A stretch of DNA of 64,000 bases from Firmicutes bacterium ASF500 (GCA_000492175.2 CP097573.1:1798001-1862000); one strand, 5' to 3'; positions 32,852 through 41,805 are shown, counted from the stretch's first letter. Translations and numbers: made by a program. The notes: a model not told the origin generated them from the letters alone.

Positions 32852-34151
32852 AGTCCATCGCCGCCGCCTGGAGCGCGTCCAAAGCGGCCATACACTCGTC
32901 CACCGAAGCGCCGTTCAGGAGGTCGCGGACGATCAGGCAGGTGTTGCCCCACTGCTCCACGCTCATCCCCGCGTTGGAGCCCAGCACATAGACCCCCTCC
33001 TCAATCCGGTCGTTCAGGGGTTTCAGGGCGGGGACACACTCCACCTTCACATTTTTGGAGGGGGAGATCACTCGGTTGGTCTCGGCGTAGAGCTGGAGGG
33101 CCTCGTCGGAGATCATGATGTCCAGGGCCTCCATCGCGTCCTCCTTGTGCTCGGCGTTGACGCCCACCCCGAAGCCGGTCAAGGGAATCACCGGCATCTG
33201 GCCCCGGCTGCTGGGGAAGCCGATGACCTGCATCTCAAAATCCGTCTTGCCGTAGGCGGTCTCGGTGTTGGCCGCCCCCCAGTAGGCCATGACGATGGGG
33301 GTTTTGCCCGCCAGGAAGTCTGCGCCCTCCCCCTCAATGGCCTCGCTGACGCTGGCCTTCTCCGCGTCAATATACCCCCGGTCGATCAGCGTCTGAAGGA
33401 ACTCAAAGCCGGGGCGCATATAGTCGCTGTACTTGGCCTCGCCGCTGTTGAGGGCGGCGATCTCCGCCTCGGTATTTCCGCCGTTGTACAGGTCGGCGTA
33501 GGCCTGGGCGAAGACGAAGGTTTCCAGCCACCAGCGGTTGGCCCCGACGGGGGTCTCAATCCCGTTCTCCTGGAACACCCGGCAGCACTCCAAAAACTCC
33601 TCCGGGGTCTCCGGCAGGGTCAGGTTGTACTGGTCAAACAGGTCCTTGTTGACAAACAGGCCGTAGGCCACCACCTCTTGGGGGATGGCCACCAGCTTTC
33701 CGTCCACCGTGTTGGCTACCCGGACGACCTCCCGCAGATTTTTGGCACTGTCCAGGCCCGACAGGTCCTCCAGTTTTCCCTCCGCGCCCAGGGCCAGAAT
33801 GGTATCCGGGTTCAGCAGATACAGGTCGTCCATGTCGCTCCGGGCCCGGTCCAGGATTACCTCGTCATAGGTCTTGTCCTGATAGTTCTCGGCGGTGTAG
33901 GTCCGGTAGACCATGGTCATGCCCATCCGCTCCTCCGCCATCATCACGGTCAGGTCAGAGGCCGTCCGGGCCACATTCTCGGCGTCGGGGTCGGTCTTCT
34001 CCATGGGGCTGAACATATTGACGATCCGGCCCTCCTCCGTCCGGTCGGTAATCAAATTACCGGAATCCTTGCCGCCGCAGCCCGCCAGCGACAGGACCAT
34101 CAGGACCGCCAGAGCGGCGGCCGTCCATCTTTTCCGCATTGATACGTTCAC
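32850..34151 (-). CDS. Extracellular solute-binding lipoprotein (family 1)
   Basis: 433 residues. Signal peptide with lipobox SLAGC (Cys25), followed by an ABC family 1 binding-protein fold (LVAIPQEVVAYGLFVNKDLF, MAYWGAAN, GFGVGVNAEHKEDAMEALD). Family members bind oligosaccharides, but no permease or ATPase gene is nearby. It overlaps the upstream hybrid kinase gene by 4 bp (GTGA); I used the GTG at 34151, with AAGGAATTGGA upstream, though ATG at 34139 is also possible. Coupling to a sensor kinase suggests a ligand-sensing subunit. Confidence 0.85.
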   Translation of the reverse strand: MNVSMRKRWTAAALAVLMVLSLAGCGGKDSGNLITDRTEEGRIVNMFSPMEKTDPDAENVARTASDLTVMMAEERMGMTMVYRTYTAENYQDKTYDEVILDRARSDMDDLYLLNPDTILALGAEGKLEDLSGLDSAKNLREVVRVANTVDGKLVAIPQEVVAYGLFVNKDLFDQYNLTLPETPEEFLECCRVFQENGIETPVGANRWWLETFVFAQAYADLYNGGNTEAEIAALNSGEAKYSDYMRPGFEFLQTLIDRGYIDAEKASVSEAIEGEGADFLAGKTPIVMAYWGAANTETAYGKTDFEMQVIGFPSSRGQMPVIPLTGFGVGVNAEHKEDAMEALDIMISDEALQLYAETNRVISPSKNVKVECVPALKPLNDRIEEGVYVLGSNAGMSVEQWGNTCLIVRDLLNGASVDECMAALDALQAAAMD

Positions 34152-36352
34152 TCCAATTCCTTTTTCCCAACAAGCTGAGCGATTACCCGCTTCAACAGCT
34201 TGATATCTAACGGTTTTGCCACGTGGGCGTTCATACCGGCGTCCCGCGCCGCCCGCTCGTCTTCGGCGAAGGCGTTGGCCGTCATGGCGATGATGGGGAT
34301 GGTCTTCGCGTCCTCCCGCTCCAGGGTCCGGATGGCCCGGGTGGCGTCGTGGCCGTTCATGACGGGCATCTGCACGTCCATCAGGATGGCGTCGAAGCCG
34401 CCCCGCTCCGATTCCTGGAAGCGCTCCACCGCCAACAGGCCGTTCTCCACCACCACGCAGGAGGCCCCCTCCATGCGCAGCACCTCCTGGAGGATCTCCG
34501 CGTTGATGTCGTTGTCCTCCGCCGCCAGGAAGCTCAGTCCCTCCAGACTGTTCTCCTCCAGCTCGGGGACGAGGTCGCCGGCGTCCTGGGCCTTGAGCTC
34601 CTCCATGTGCCGGTCCGCCACCCGCAGCTCCAGCTCCACCCGGAACAGGGAGCCCTGGTCCACCACGCTGAACACCTCGATGCTGCCCCCCATGAGCTCC
34701 ACAATGCTCTTGGTGATGGCCATGCCCAGTCCGGTGCCCTGTACCTTGTTGGTGGTGCTGTTCTCCGCCCGGGTGAAGGCGTCGAAGATGGTGTCCAGAT
34801 ACTCCGGGGTCATACCGTAGCCGTCGTCCTCCACCTCAATGCGGATGTGCTCATACTGGTTGGAGCGCCGCTCCAGACCGGTGACCCGGAACCAGATATG
34901 TCCGCCCTCCTGGGTGTACTTCACCGCGTTGGAGAGCAGGTTAATCAGAATCTGATTGATCCGGGTCTCGTCACCGACAAAGTACTCCCGCTGAATGCCG
35001 CTCACTTCCATCTGGAACTCCTGGCCCTTTGCCTTGGCCATGGGCTGGATGATGGCGTAGACGGAGGAGGCCGCCTTGTCCAGGGAGAACTCCTCATAGT
35101 TGAGGACGACTTTTCCGCTTTCAATTTTGGAGACATCCAGAATATCGTTGATGAGGCTGAGGAGGTGCTGTCCGGAGGCGGTGATCTTATCGGTGTACTC
35201 CCGCACCCGCTCCGGGTTGTCCGCCTCCTTGGACAGAAGAGAGGTGAAGCCCAGTACCGCGTTCATAGGCGTGCGGATGTCGTGGGACATATTGGACAGG
35301 AAGGTGGTTTTGGACTCGCTGGCGATTTGAGCCGCCCGCAGAGCCTCAGACAGCTGCTGGCTGTGGACCCGGCGCTCCTCCTCCCGCTCCTTCCAGATCT
35401 TATTCTGCTGCCACCAGTTGCGGTAGTACAGGGCGATGCACAGGAAAAACGCCGTCAGCATAGAGGCCACCACAATCAGGATATGCTGATTGACCGTCCG
35501 GCCCTCCCGCTGGATAGCCTCCACGGGCACATAGCCCACCATGAAGATCGTCCCGTCGTTAATCGCCCATATATAGTTAAGAGCCCGGGTATTCCGGACG
35601 CTGTGATAAAACAGGATATTTTTTCCGCTCTCCAGGCACTGGGCCACGTCCGCCCGGGTGTCCGGGTCCTGGATGTCGTTGGCCCGGTAGAAGTCGTCCA
35701 GATTCAGGTGCCCCGCGTCCCGCATCCCCATGCCCTTGGGCTTCAGGACAAATCGCTCACTCTGGGCATCCATGATATACAGGGTGGCCTGCTTGTTGTA
35801 AAAGCCGTCCGCCGGGAGGGAGCGGTCAATGGTGTCATAGATATACTCAATATACAGGGCGCCCAGCACCGTCCCTTCCCGCTCCACCGGGCACTTGATG
35901 GTGTAGGCCCAGGTACCCATGTGGTTCAGATAGGACTGGGAGACGGGCAGGCCGTTCACCGTCCCGCCGGCGGAGAAATCCAGGTCCTCCTCAGTGAAGG
36001 GCTCCCCGGTGTTGGAGAGGCCCTCTGTCTTTCCCGACGGGATGAAGGACATCTTCGCGATGATGCTGTTCCGCTGATAGGCGCGGATGTAGACCTCCGG
36101 GTCCTCCGCCCGGGACAGCTCCTGGGCGATCAGCGTTTGAAACTCCGCCTCATTCCGGAGGATGGTCTCAATGGTACACTGGATCAGATCCAGGCTCTCG
36201 CTCACATTTTGGATGGCCGAGTCCGACATCTCCCGGGTTATTTTTTGGGACACCGCGTAGACCACCGCGCCAAAGATGCAGAAAATCAACATGATGGCAA
36301 GCAGCAGAGACCGCCCGCCCTCCGTTTCCCGCTTGTTCACCTTTTCCTTCAT
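34148..36352 (-). CDS. Hybrid sensor histidine kinase / response regulator
   Basis: 734 residues. Membrane segment near 18-36, extracellular Cache-like domain to about 285, second membrane segment (ILIVVASMLTAFFLCIALYY), HisKA with SNMSHDIRTPMNAVLGF (His near 357), HATPase (NLLSNAVKYT, DDGYGM, GTGLGMAITKSIVELMGG) and a C-terminal receiver with Asp near 658 in ILMDVQMPVMNG. I chose ATG at 36352 after GGAGAGTGCCA; the longer frame to 36418 overlaps promoter-proximal sequence. No separate output regulator is adjacent. Operon with the solute-binding lipoprotein. Confidence 0.92.
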   Translation of the reverse strand: MKEKVNKRETEGGRSLLLAIMLIFCIFGAVVYAVSQKITREMSDSAIQNVSESLDLIQCTIETILRNEAEFQTLIAQELSRAEDPEVYIRAYQRNSIIAKMSFIPSGKTEGLSNTGEPFTEEDLDFSAGGTVNGLPVSQSYLNHMGTWAYTIKCPVEREGTVLGALYIEYIYDTIDRSLPADGFYNKQATLYIMDAQSERFVLKPKGMGMRDAGHLNLDDFYRANDIQDPDTRADVAQCLESGKNILFYHSVRNTRALNYIWAINDGTIFMVGYVPVEAIQREGRTVNQHILIVVASMLTAFFLCIALYYRNWWQQNKIWKEREEERRVHSQQLSEALRAAQIASESKTTFLSNMSHDIRTPMNAVLGFTSLLSKEADNPERVREYTDKITASGQHLLSLINDILDVSKIESGKVVLNYEEFSLDKAASSVYAIIQPMAKAKGQEFQMEVSGIQREYFVGDETRINQILINLLSNAVKYTQEGGHIWFRVTGLERRSNQYEHIRIEVEDDGYGMTPEYLDTIFDAFTRAENSTTNKVQGTGLGMAITKSIVELMGGSIEVFSVVDQGSLFRVELELRVADRHMEELKAQDAGDLVPELEENSLEGLSFLAAEDNDINAEILQEVLRMEGASCVVVENGLLAVERFQESERGGFDAILMDVQMPVMNGHDATRAIRTLEREDAKTIPIIAMTANAFAEDERAARDAGMNAHVAKPLDIKLLKRVIAQLVGKKELE

Positions 36353-36491
36353 TGGCACTCTCCATTCCGGCGGCCTGAGAAGCATACCGCTTCCGGCAGC
36401 CTGAAAAACACTCCTCACGTTCAGAAGGTATGGCCCATGCTAAACCGCCATATACCATGCTATGCAAATTTATCCGGTTTAGCCTACGGCT

Positions 36492-36520
36492 ATAGTAGCA
36501 CATTCCCTCCCGATTTTCAA
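36492..36520 (-). promoter_or_regulatory. Promoter of hybrid-kinase operon
   Basis: On the minus strand TTGAAA (36520-36515), 17-nt spacer, TACTAT (36497-36492). The predicted leader is about 130 nt and holds no obvious structure. Confidence 0.6.
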
Positions 36521-36555
36521 CTGTAAGATGGACCTCGAAGGGACTCGGAACATAG

Positions 36556-36599
36556 AAAAGCAACGGGCCCGCCCTCCGCGTTCCGCGGAGAACAGGCCC
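36556..36599 (-). terminator. Terminator after FNT transporter gene
   Basis: Outer arms GGGCC/GGCCC and inner arms CTCCGCG/CGCGGAG (36574-36590) form a long stem; on the minus strand GTTGCTTTT follows. Confidence 0.7.
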
Positions 36600-36619
36600 A
36601 TTCCGCCTATGAATTTGTC

Positions 36620-37432
36620 TTATTTTTGAGGCTCCGCCCTGTGGCAGGCCCAAATCAGAGCGCCGAAGCCACAGCCGCCAACAATATTCCCGATAGTGAC
36701 GGGGATCAGGTTGACGATCATGCCCCCCAGGCTCAGGGCGGTCAGGTCCACCCCAGCCTCCTGGGCCAGCTGGGCGTACTGGGGGACGCCCGCCGCCATC
36801 AGGCCGGCGGGGATGTAATACATATTGGCGACGCAGTGCTCAAACCCGCCGATGACGAAGAAGCTCACCGGCACGAAGGCCCCGATGGCCTTCCCCGCCA
36901 GGCTCTTGCCGCACAGGGAGCACATCACCCCGGCGCACACCAGCACGTTGCACAGGATGCCCATGACCAGCGCTTTGCCGAAGGGAATCGCGCACTTGGC
37001 GGCGGCGGTGCGAATGGTGTGGACCGCCAGGGCTCCCCCGGACAGGTCCAGCTGTCCGCAGTAGACGATGGCCGCGGCCAGCACCAGCGCCCCCAGCAGA
37101 TTGCCGATGTAGACGATCACCAGGTTTCGGACCATCCCTGCCAGAGAAGCCCGCTTCTCCAGCAGAGAGATAGTGATGAGGCAGTTCCCGGTGAACAGCT
37201 CCGCCCCGGTGACGATGACCATAATGAGCCCGAAGGGGAACAGCAGGCCGCACAGCACCCGGGACAGTCCGGCGTTGGTGAGCATATGCCCCGCCGTGTT
37301 AGCCACCACCGCCCCGGCCCCGATGAGGAACCCGGCCAGCACCGCCGACAGATACAGCCTCTGGGCGCTGTTGGAGGATTTTTTCGCCCCCACTTGGGCG
37401 TAAAGGTTGATAAATTCCGCCGGACTCAGCAT
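36620..37432 (-). CDS. Formate/nitrite transporter family channel
   Basis: 270 residues with six membrane segments and the FNT signatures LCGLLFPFGLIMVIVTGAEL, FTGNC, LVCAGVMCSLCGKS and GGFEHCVANMYYIP (the pore His region). FNT pentamers pass formate, nitrite or hydrosulfide. It is the last gene of folT-hutD-folC-FNT (25 bp after folC). In a block that moves histidine-derived one-carbon units through folate, formate is the most plausible cargo, released from formyl-folate; that is inference. ATG at 37432 follows GGCGGAGC. Confidence 0.88.
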   Translation of the reverse strand: MLSPAEFINLYAQVGAKKSSNSAQRLYLSAVLAGFLIGAGAVVANTAGHMLTNAGLSRVLCGLLFPFGLIMVIVTGAELFTGNCLITISLLEKRASLAGMVRNLVIVYIGNLLGALVLAAAIVYCGQLDLSGGALAVHTIRTAAAKCAIPFGKALVMGILCNVLVCAGVMCSLCGKSLAGKAIGAFVPVSFFVIGGFEHCVANMYYIPAGLMAAGVPQYAQLAQEAGVDLTALSLGGMIVNLIPVTIGNIVGGCGFGALIWACHRAEPQK

Positions 37433-37457
37433 AAATGCTCCGCCTTTCTCTTTAAAC

Positions 37458-38708
37458 TCAGCACAGCCCCAGCAGGTGACGCACCTCGCCGATCATATAC
37501 AGCGACCCGGTGACGCACACCACATCCTCCGGGGGCAAAAACACCAGGGCCAGCTCCAGGCCCTCCCGGACGCTCCCGCAGGGGGCGGCCTTCACCCCCC
37601 GGCTCTCCAGGTAAGCGGCCAGCTCGGCCGCCGGCATAGCCCGCTCGCTGTCCGGGGTGATGGTGTAAAACTCCTTTGCCAGGGGGAGAATCTCTCCCAT
37701 CATGGCGGGGTAGTCCTTGTCGGCCAGCACGCCGGTGAGGAGAATCAGCTTCTTCCCCGGGTACAGCTCCCTCAGCGCCCGGGCCAGGGCCTCCATGCAC
37801 TGGGGGTTGTGGCCTCCGTCCAGGATTACGTCAGGGCTCCGGCGGGCCAGCTCCAGCCGCCCGGGCCACACGGCCCTGGACAGCCCCTCCTGGACGGCCC
37901 CCTCCGAAATATCCCAGCCCCGGCCCTGGAGGACCTCCACTGTCGTCAGCACCACGGCGGCGTTGTGGACCTGATACTCCCCCAGCAGGGGGATCTGATA
38001 GGGGCCCTTCCCCCGATAGGTAAAGGTCTGCCCCGTCAGGCCGGAGGACAGGACCACCGGCTCCTCCGTCACCGCCAGGGATGCCCCCTGACGTTCGCAG
38101 GCCTCCGCTACCACGGCGCGCACCCCGCCGCCCTGGGCATAGAGGACCGCGCCGCACCCCGGCTTGATAATCCCAGCCTTTTCGGCGGCGATTTTTTCCA
38201 CAGTGTCCCCCAGCAGCTCGGTGTGCTCCAGGCCGATGTGGGTGATGACGGCCGCCTCCGGCGGGGGGATGATATTGGTGGAGTCCAGCCGCCCCCCCAG
38301 ACCGGTCTCCAGCACCACCAGGTCACAGCCCGCCCGCAGGAAGTAAACCATGCCGATGGCGGTCATCAGCTCGAACTCGGTCTCGTCCTCCGCCGCCTCC
38401 AGCACCTGGGCGGTAATCTCTGCCAGGTCCTCCCCGGCGATGGGCGCGCCGTCCACCTGGAAGCGCTCGTGGAAGGTCCACAGGTGGGGGGAGGTGTACA
38501 GGCCGGTTTTCACCCCCGCCGCCGTGAGCACCGAGGCCAGCATGGCGGCGGTGGAGCCCTTGCCGTTGGACCCGGCGATGTGGACGAATTTCAGCTTCTC
38601 CTGGGGATTGCCCAGCCGGCCCAGCAGGCGGCGGGTGCGCTCCAGCCCCGGCTTCTGTCCTACCCAGGCCCGCTGGTGGACCAGCTCAATGGCTTCCTTG
38701 TCCGTCAT
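37458..38708 (-). CDS. folC: Folylpolyglutamate synthase / dihydrofolate synthase
   Basis: 416 residues. Mur-ligase fold: VHIAGSNGKGSTAAML is the P-loop, YTSPHLWTFHERFQV the folate site, LETGLGGRLDSTNI and EHTELLG the metal/ATP region, LDGGHNP the C-terminal domain. Adds glutamates to folate, which retains it in the cell. ATG at 38708 follows GGGAGGCTTGAGGCCC; a TTG at 38717 overlapping the hutD stop is less likely. It lies downstream of folT in a transcript headed by a THF riboswitch, so uptake and trapping of folate are co-regulated. Confidence 0.94.
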   Translation of the reverse strand: MTDKEAIELVHQRAWVGQKPGLERTRRLLGRLGNPQEKLKFVHIAGSNGKGSTAAMLASVLTAAGVKTGLYTSPHLWTFHERFQVDGAPIAGEDLAEITAQVLEAAEDETEFELMTAIGMVYFLRAGCDLVVLETGLGGRLDSTNIIPPPEAAVITHIGLEHTELLGDTVEKIAAEKAGIIKPGCGAVLYAQGGGVRAVVAEACERQGASLAVTEEPVVLSSGLTGQTFTYRGKGPYQIPLLGEYQVHNAAVVLTTVEVLQGRGWDISEGAVQEGLSRAVWPGRLELARRSPDVILDGGHNPQCMEALARALRELYPGKKLILLTGVLADKDYPAMMGEILPLAKEFYTITPDSERAMPAAELAAYLESRGVKAAPCGSVREGLELALVFLPPEDVVCVTGSLYMIGEVRHLLGLC

Positions 38709-38713
38709 GGGCC

Positions 38714-39292
38714 TCAAGCCTCCCGGACGCTGGCCACCATCAGGACGCCCGCCTCTCCCTTGATGGTGAACGGCTCATTCTGTCCCTCCAGACACAGCAG
38801 GGTCTGCCCCGCCTGGACCTCCAGTCCAAACTGAGGCAGACTGGCGCTTCCGGACACACAGTAGACGGCAAGGCTCCGGTTCCCCGCTCCGGGGGTGACG
38901 GTCTCCTCAAAGGCCTCCTCCCGGCGCAGCTCCACCACACAGCCCTCGCCCTTTCCCTTGCGAACCATCAGATTGAAGTCCACGCACTGCCCCCAGCTCT
39001 CCACCGGCACACCGCCGTCAAAGGCCACCACTCGGCCAGGCGCCAGGGGGAAGGGCTCCTGGGCGTCAATTTTCAGCTTGATCTCCCCCTCCAGCACCGC
39101 CAGGAAGCGGTTATAGTCGGGCAGGGGGGTAAAGTCGGAGTGATCCAGCTCCACAGTGGCGGAGCTGAGCCGCCAGAGGAAATCCCGGTGGTTGTACACC
39201 GCCCCCTCCGGGGCGATAGCCAGCTGGGTGGTGGTCCCGCCGGACCAGCTGGTGGTCACATAGTCCTCCCGGGTCAGCAGCTTCCAGTCCAT
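38714..39292 (-). CDS. hutD: HutD/Ves-family protein
   Basis: 192 residues, a bicupin of the HutD family: MDWKLLTREDYVTTSWSGGT, then QLAIAPEG, FLWRLSSATVELDHSDFTPL, DYNRFLAVLEGE and ESWGQCVDFNLMVRKG are typical. HutD proteins are tied genetically to histidine utilisation and proposed to sense formiminoglutamate or limit pathway flux; the mechanism is not settled. Here it is placed inside a folate operon (16 bp after folT, just before folC), physically linking histidine breakdown to folate. ATG at 39292 follows GAAAGGAGCCTTACC. Confidence 0.88.
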   Translation of the reverse strand: MDWKLLTREDYVTTSWSGGTTTQLAIAPEGAVYNHRDFLWRLSSATVELDHSDFTPLPDYNRFLAVLEGEIKLKIDAQEPFPLAPGRVVAFDGGVPVESWGQCVDFNLMVRKGKGEGCVVELRREEAFEETVTPGAGNRSLAVYCVSGSASLPQFGLEVQAGQTLLCLEGQNEPFTIKGEAGVLMVASVREA

Positions 39293-39308
39293 GGTAAGGC
39301 TCCTTTCG

Positions 39309-39875
39309 TCAATCCGCGTATTTCACCACGCCGCTGCGGCGCAGGGCGTGAACCAGCGGGATGCAGACAGTGGTCATGATAACGGCGGTGGCGATCCCGG
39401 TGGCAAACCGGCCGGGCAGGAAGGGGATGTGCACCATAAACTCGGTGTGATACATCACGCTCTCCAGCCAGATGCTCACGGTATTGCCCAGGGTGGTGAG
39501 GACGGCCCCGGCGATACACACAGCGTAGCAGGTTACGGGGCGGCTCTCCATCCGCCTGCCGGTCCGGCGGCACCACAGAGCGCCCATGCCCACCACAACG
39601 CCGCGGATGGCGGCGGGGGCCACATAGAGCACCGTGGTGGGGGCCAGTCCGTAGGGGCCGGTGATCTGGGCGATAAACTCCCCCAGCAGGCCCACGATCA
39701 TGCCCTCGACAGGCCCAAACAGCATCGCGGCCAGCATAATGGGCAGCGACGCAAAATTAAACTTGAAATAGGGGGTCTCGATGGCGATGGTCCGCTTCAG
39801 CAGGACCATCATAGCGGTGAGCAGCGCGACCATGCAGATGGTATAGATGTTAAAACGCTTTTTGTTGGCTGTCAT
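39309..39875 (-). CDS. folT: ECF transporter S component for folate
   Basis: 188 residues with six membrane segments, the size of ECF S components. Features such as FKFNFASLPIMLAAMLFGP and GLLGEFIAQITGPYGLAPTT match the FolT group, which binds folates and docks onto the general ECF ATPase module (not in the window). The identification as FolT is supported by a tetrahydrofolate riboswitch upstream and folC downstream. The Shine-Dalgarno AAAGGAGC is buried in a 10-bp hairpin, so translation is probably controlled by folate level. ATG at 39875. Confidence 0.9.
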   Translation of the reverse strand: MTANKKRFNIYTICMVALLTAMMVLLKRTIAIETPYFKFNFASLPIMLAAMLFGPVEGMIVGLLGEFIAQITGPYGLAPTTVLYVAPAAIRGVVVGMGALWCRRTGRRMESRPVTCYAVCIAGAVLTTLGNTVSIWLESVMYHTEFMVHIPFLPGRFATGIATAVIMTTVCIPLVHALRRSGVVKYAD

Positions 39876-39883
39876 AATAATAC

Positions 39884-39916
39884 GCTCCTTTCACGGCGTG
39901 TTGCCATGAAAGGAGC
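39884..39916 (-). promoter_or_regulatory. folT: Shine-Dalgarno-sequestering hairpin of folT
   Basis: On the minus strand GCTCCTTTCA (39916-39907) pairs perfectly with TGAAAGGAGC (39893-39884), and the latter contains the folT ribosome site AAAGGAGC. This is the expression platform of the adjoining riboswitch, acting on translation initiation. Confidence 0.75.
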
Positions 39917-39927
39917 GCACTCCTCCA

Positions 39928-40024
39928 TGGCAGCGGATGCGGCACAGCAACGCGGGCTTTTCGTCCCTTCGTCCATTGGCAACCTCCCATCCAATGGCAC
40001 TTGACGCGCTGTGTCTACTCTGAC
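39928..40024 (-). promoter_or_regulatory. Tetrahydrofolate (THF) riboswitch
   Basis: On the minus strand the conserved THF-I elements occur in order: AGAGTAGA (about 40021-40014), GCGTCAAGTG (about 40006-39997), GGATGGGAGG (about 39992-39983), GCGTTGCTGTGC, and GCATCCGCTG (39940-39931). The spacing and flanking stems (for example CCATTGG/CCAATGG) fit the folT motif. It directly precedes folT and starts 15 bp after the fchA stop. Tetrahydrofolate binding is expected to lower folT-hutD-folC expression. Confidence 0.88.
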
Positions 40025-40039
40025 CAGGTTTCAATTGTT

Positions 40040-40666
40040 TTACATGGATTTTACAACAGTGTCATAGATCTGATCGGCCAGGGGCAGGGCCTTGGCCAGC
40101 AGGGCCTCGCCCTTGGCCTGATAATCGGCGGCCAGCTCCTTATTTTTCAGACTGCCGATGTTGATGAGCACGTTGAGCCACGCGCCCTGGACAGCGGCCC
40201 GCAGGGACAGGGCGGACACGCCCAGGTCGCTGGCGGCGCTGTCGTTGCTCTTGCCCAGGATGGAGGCGGTGAGCTCCAGGGTCTCCACGGCCAGCTCCAT
40301 CATCTCGAAGGGGGTCTTGGTGCAGCCCTCCAGGCCCTTCTGGATGGCGGCGGAGCGGGCGGCTTTCTCCTCGTCGGTCTCCTTGGGCATGCCGAAAGCG
40401 GCGCTGACCACGTTGAAGGCCTCGGTGTCCCGGTCCATCACGTCCACAAAGCGGGCTTTCAGGTCGGTGGCCTTCTTCTGGGCCTCCTCGGCCAGCTCCT
40501 GGAACTCGGCGTACTTCTTCTTGCCCACGGTCAGGCCGCACACCATGGCGGTGAGGGCGGCGCCCAGAGCGCCCTCCAGGGCCGCGGCGGAGCCGCCGCC
40601 GGGAGCGGGAGCGTCGGAGGCCAGCAGGTCAACAAACTCGGCGGTTTTCAGTTCAGCAAGCTTCAT
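40040..40666 (-). CDS. fchA: Formimidoyltetrahydrofolate cyclodeaminase / methenyl-THF cyclohydrolase family
   Basis: 208 residues, all helical, the FTCD_C fold: SDAPAPGGGSAAALEGALGAALTAMVCGLT is the recognisable N-terminal part (broken here by position 30), with GKSNDSAASDLGVSALSLRAA near the end. It converts 5-formimino-THF to 5,10-methenyl-THF with ammonia release (or acts as cyclohydrolase). Downstream of ftcD in the same direction, so the two together replace the fused animal enzyme. ATG at 40666 follows TTGGAGAAATTCTC. The THF riboswitch begins just after its stop. Confidence 0.92.
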   Translation of the reverse strand: MKLAELKTAEFVDLLASDAPAPGGGSAAALEGALGAALTAMVCGLTVGKKKYAEFQELAEEAQKKATDLKARFVDVMDRDTEAFNVVSAAFGMPKETDEEKAARSAAIQKGLEGCTKTPFEMMELAVETLELTASILGKSNDSAASDLGVSALSLRAAVQGAWLNVLINIGSLKNKELAADYQAKGEALLAKALPLADQIYDTVVKSM

Positions 40667-40696
40667 GAGAATTTCTCCAATCTGTATGTTTTTTGT

Positions 40697-40797
40697 GTAG
40701 GGCGGGACGACTCGGCCCGCCGCGTGACAGACCTCTTCTCCGGCGGCGCATCCGGCCCGCCGCGTGACTGCGTCCCGCGCCGGCGGCGCGCCCTACA
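40697..40797. repeat. Dispersed palindromic repeat, family A (copy 2, compound)
   Basis: Begins GTAGGGCGGGACGACTCGGC and ends GGCGCGCCCTAC, with a direct repeat of GGCCCGCCGCGTGAC (about 40713 and 40754) inside. Lies between ftcD and fchA. Confidence 0.75.
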
Positions 40798-40807
40798 GAA
40801 TAAGCTC

Positions 40808-41722
40808 TTACTTCATATCCAGCAGGTGATACTCCATAATCTGGTTGTGGCAGTCGAAGTCACGGGCCTTGAGATAGAACTCGGCGCAGTCGATCATGGC
40901 CTTGGCGGGGGTGAGGCCCACGATCTCACTGTCCACGATATAGGTGCCGTACCGCTCGGCCAGGGCGCGGACCTGCTCAAAGACCACATACAGGGGGGTG
41001 TCCTCATAGTTGACCATGTTCATGGACACCTGGGCAATGCCCCGGTCCTCCATCATGAAGCCCATGGCCTTGCAGCTGCGGAAGCCGCCGGAGGAGCCGC
41101 GGATCACCTTGGCGATCTTCTTGGCGACCTCAACGTCGGAGGTAGCCAGGTTGATGTTGAAGGCCACCAGGGGCATACGGGCGCCGATGGCGGTGATGCC
41201 GGCGGTGGGGTGAATCTTCCGCTCGCCGTAGTCGGGGGCCCACTCCTCCTGGAGCAACTTCTCGGGCATGCCCTCGAACTCGCCCTTGCGGCAGGTAGCC
41301 AGGTTGCGGCGCTCGGGGCGGGAGGCGGAGTCCTCATACAGGAAGGAGGGGATCTTCAGCTCGTCCCAGATGCGCTGGGCCAGCCGCTTGGACAGCTCCA
41401 CGCACTCCTCCACAGTCACGTCCTTGGACTGGGGGACGAAGGGAATGACGTCGGTAGCGCCCATGCGCTTGTGCTCGCCCTTATGCTTGGTCATGTCGAT
41501 GACCTCGGCGGCCTTCTTGGTCAGCAGGAAGGCGACCTCCTCGATGGCGTCGATGTTGCCGATGAGGGTGAAGACGCAGCGGTTATGGTTGCCGTCGGTC
41601 TGGGCGTCGAAGAGGGTACAGCCGGGCACGCTCTCGGCGACCTGCACCAGAGCGTTATAGGCGGCCTCGTCCTTCTCCTTGCTACAGCTGAAATTGGGGA
41701 TGCACTCGACTAACTTTGCCAT
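40808..41722 (-). CDS. ftcD: Glutamate formimidoyltransferase
   Basis: 304 residues, stand-alone formiminotransferase domain: MAKLVECIPNFSCSKEKD at the start, GNHNRCVFTLIG, EHKRMGATDVIPFVP and HPTAGITAIGAR are conserved. Transfers the formimino group of N-formimino-L-glutamate (the last histidine degradation intermediate) to tetrahydrofolate, giving glutamate. ATG at 41722 follows TTTTAGGAGGAAATCACA, and a near-perfect promoter lies at 41777-41805. Transcribed toward fchA. Confidence 0.95.
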   Translation of the reverse strand: MAKLVECIPNFSCSKEKDEAAYNALVQVAESVPGCTLFDAQTDGNHNRCVFTLIGNIDAIEEVAFLLTKKAAEVIDMTKHKGEHKRMGATDVIPFVPQSKDVTVEECVELSKRLAQRIWDELKIPSFLYEDSASRPERRNLATCRKGEFEGMPEKLLQEEWAPDYGERKIHPTAGITAIGARMPLVAFNINLATSDVEVAKKIAKVIRGSSGGFRSCKAMGFMMEDRGIAQVSMNMVNYEDTPLYVVFEQVRALAERYGTYIVDSEIVGLTPAKAMIDCAEFYLKARDFDCHNQIMEYHLLDMK

Positions 41723-41776
41723 TGTGATTTCCTCCTAAAAAATATTTTGCCGGGACTTATTTTCTACGTGCTTCAC

Positions 41777-41805
41777 ATTATATTGTATTTGGACCAAAAT
41801 TTCAA
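41777..41805 (-). promoter_or_regulatory. Promoter of ftcD-fchA
   Basis: On the minus strand TTGAAA (41805-41800), exact 17-nt spacer, perfect TATAAT (41782-41777). Confidence 0.78.
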
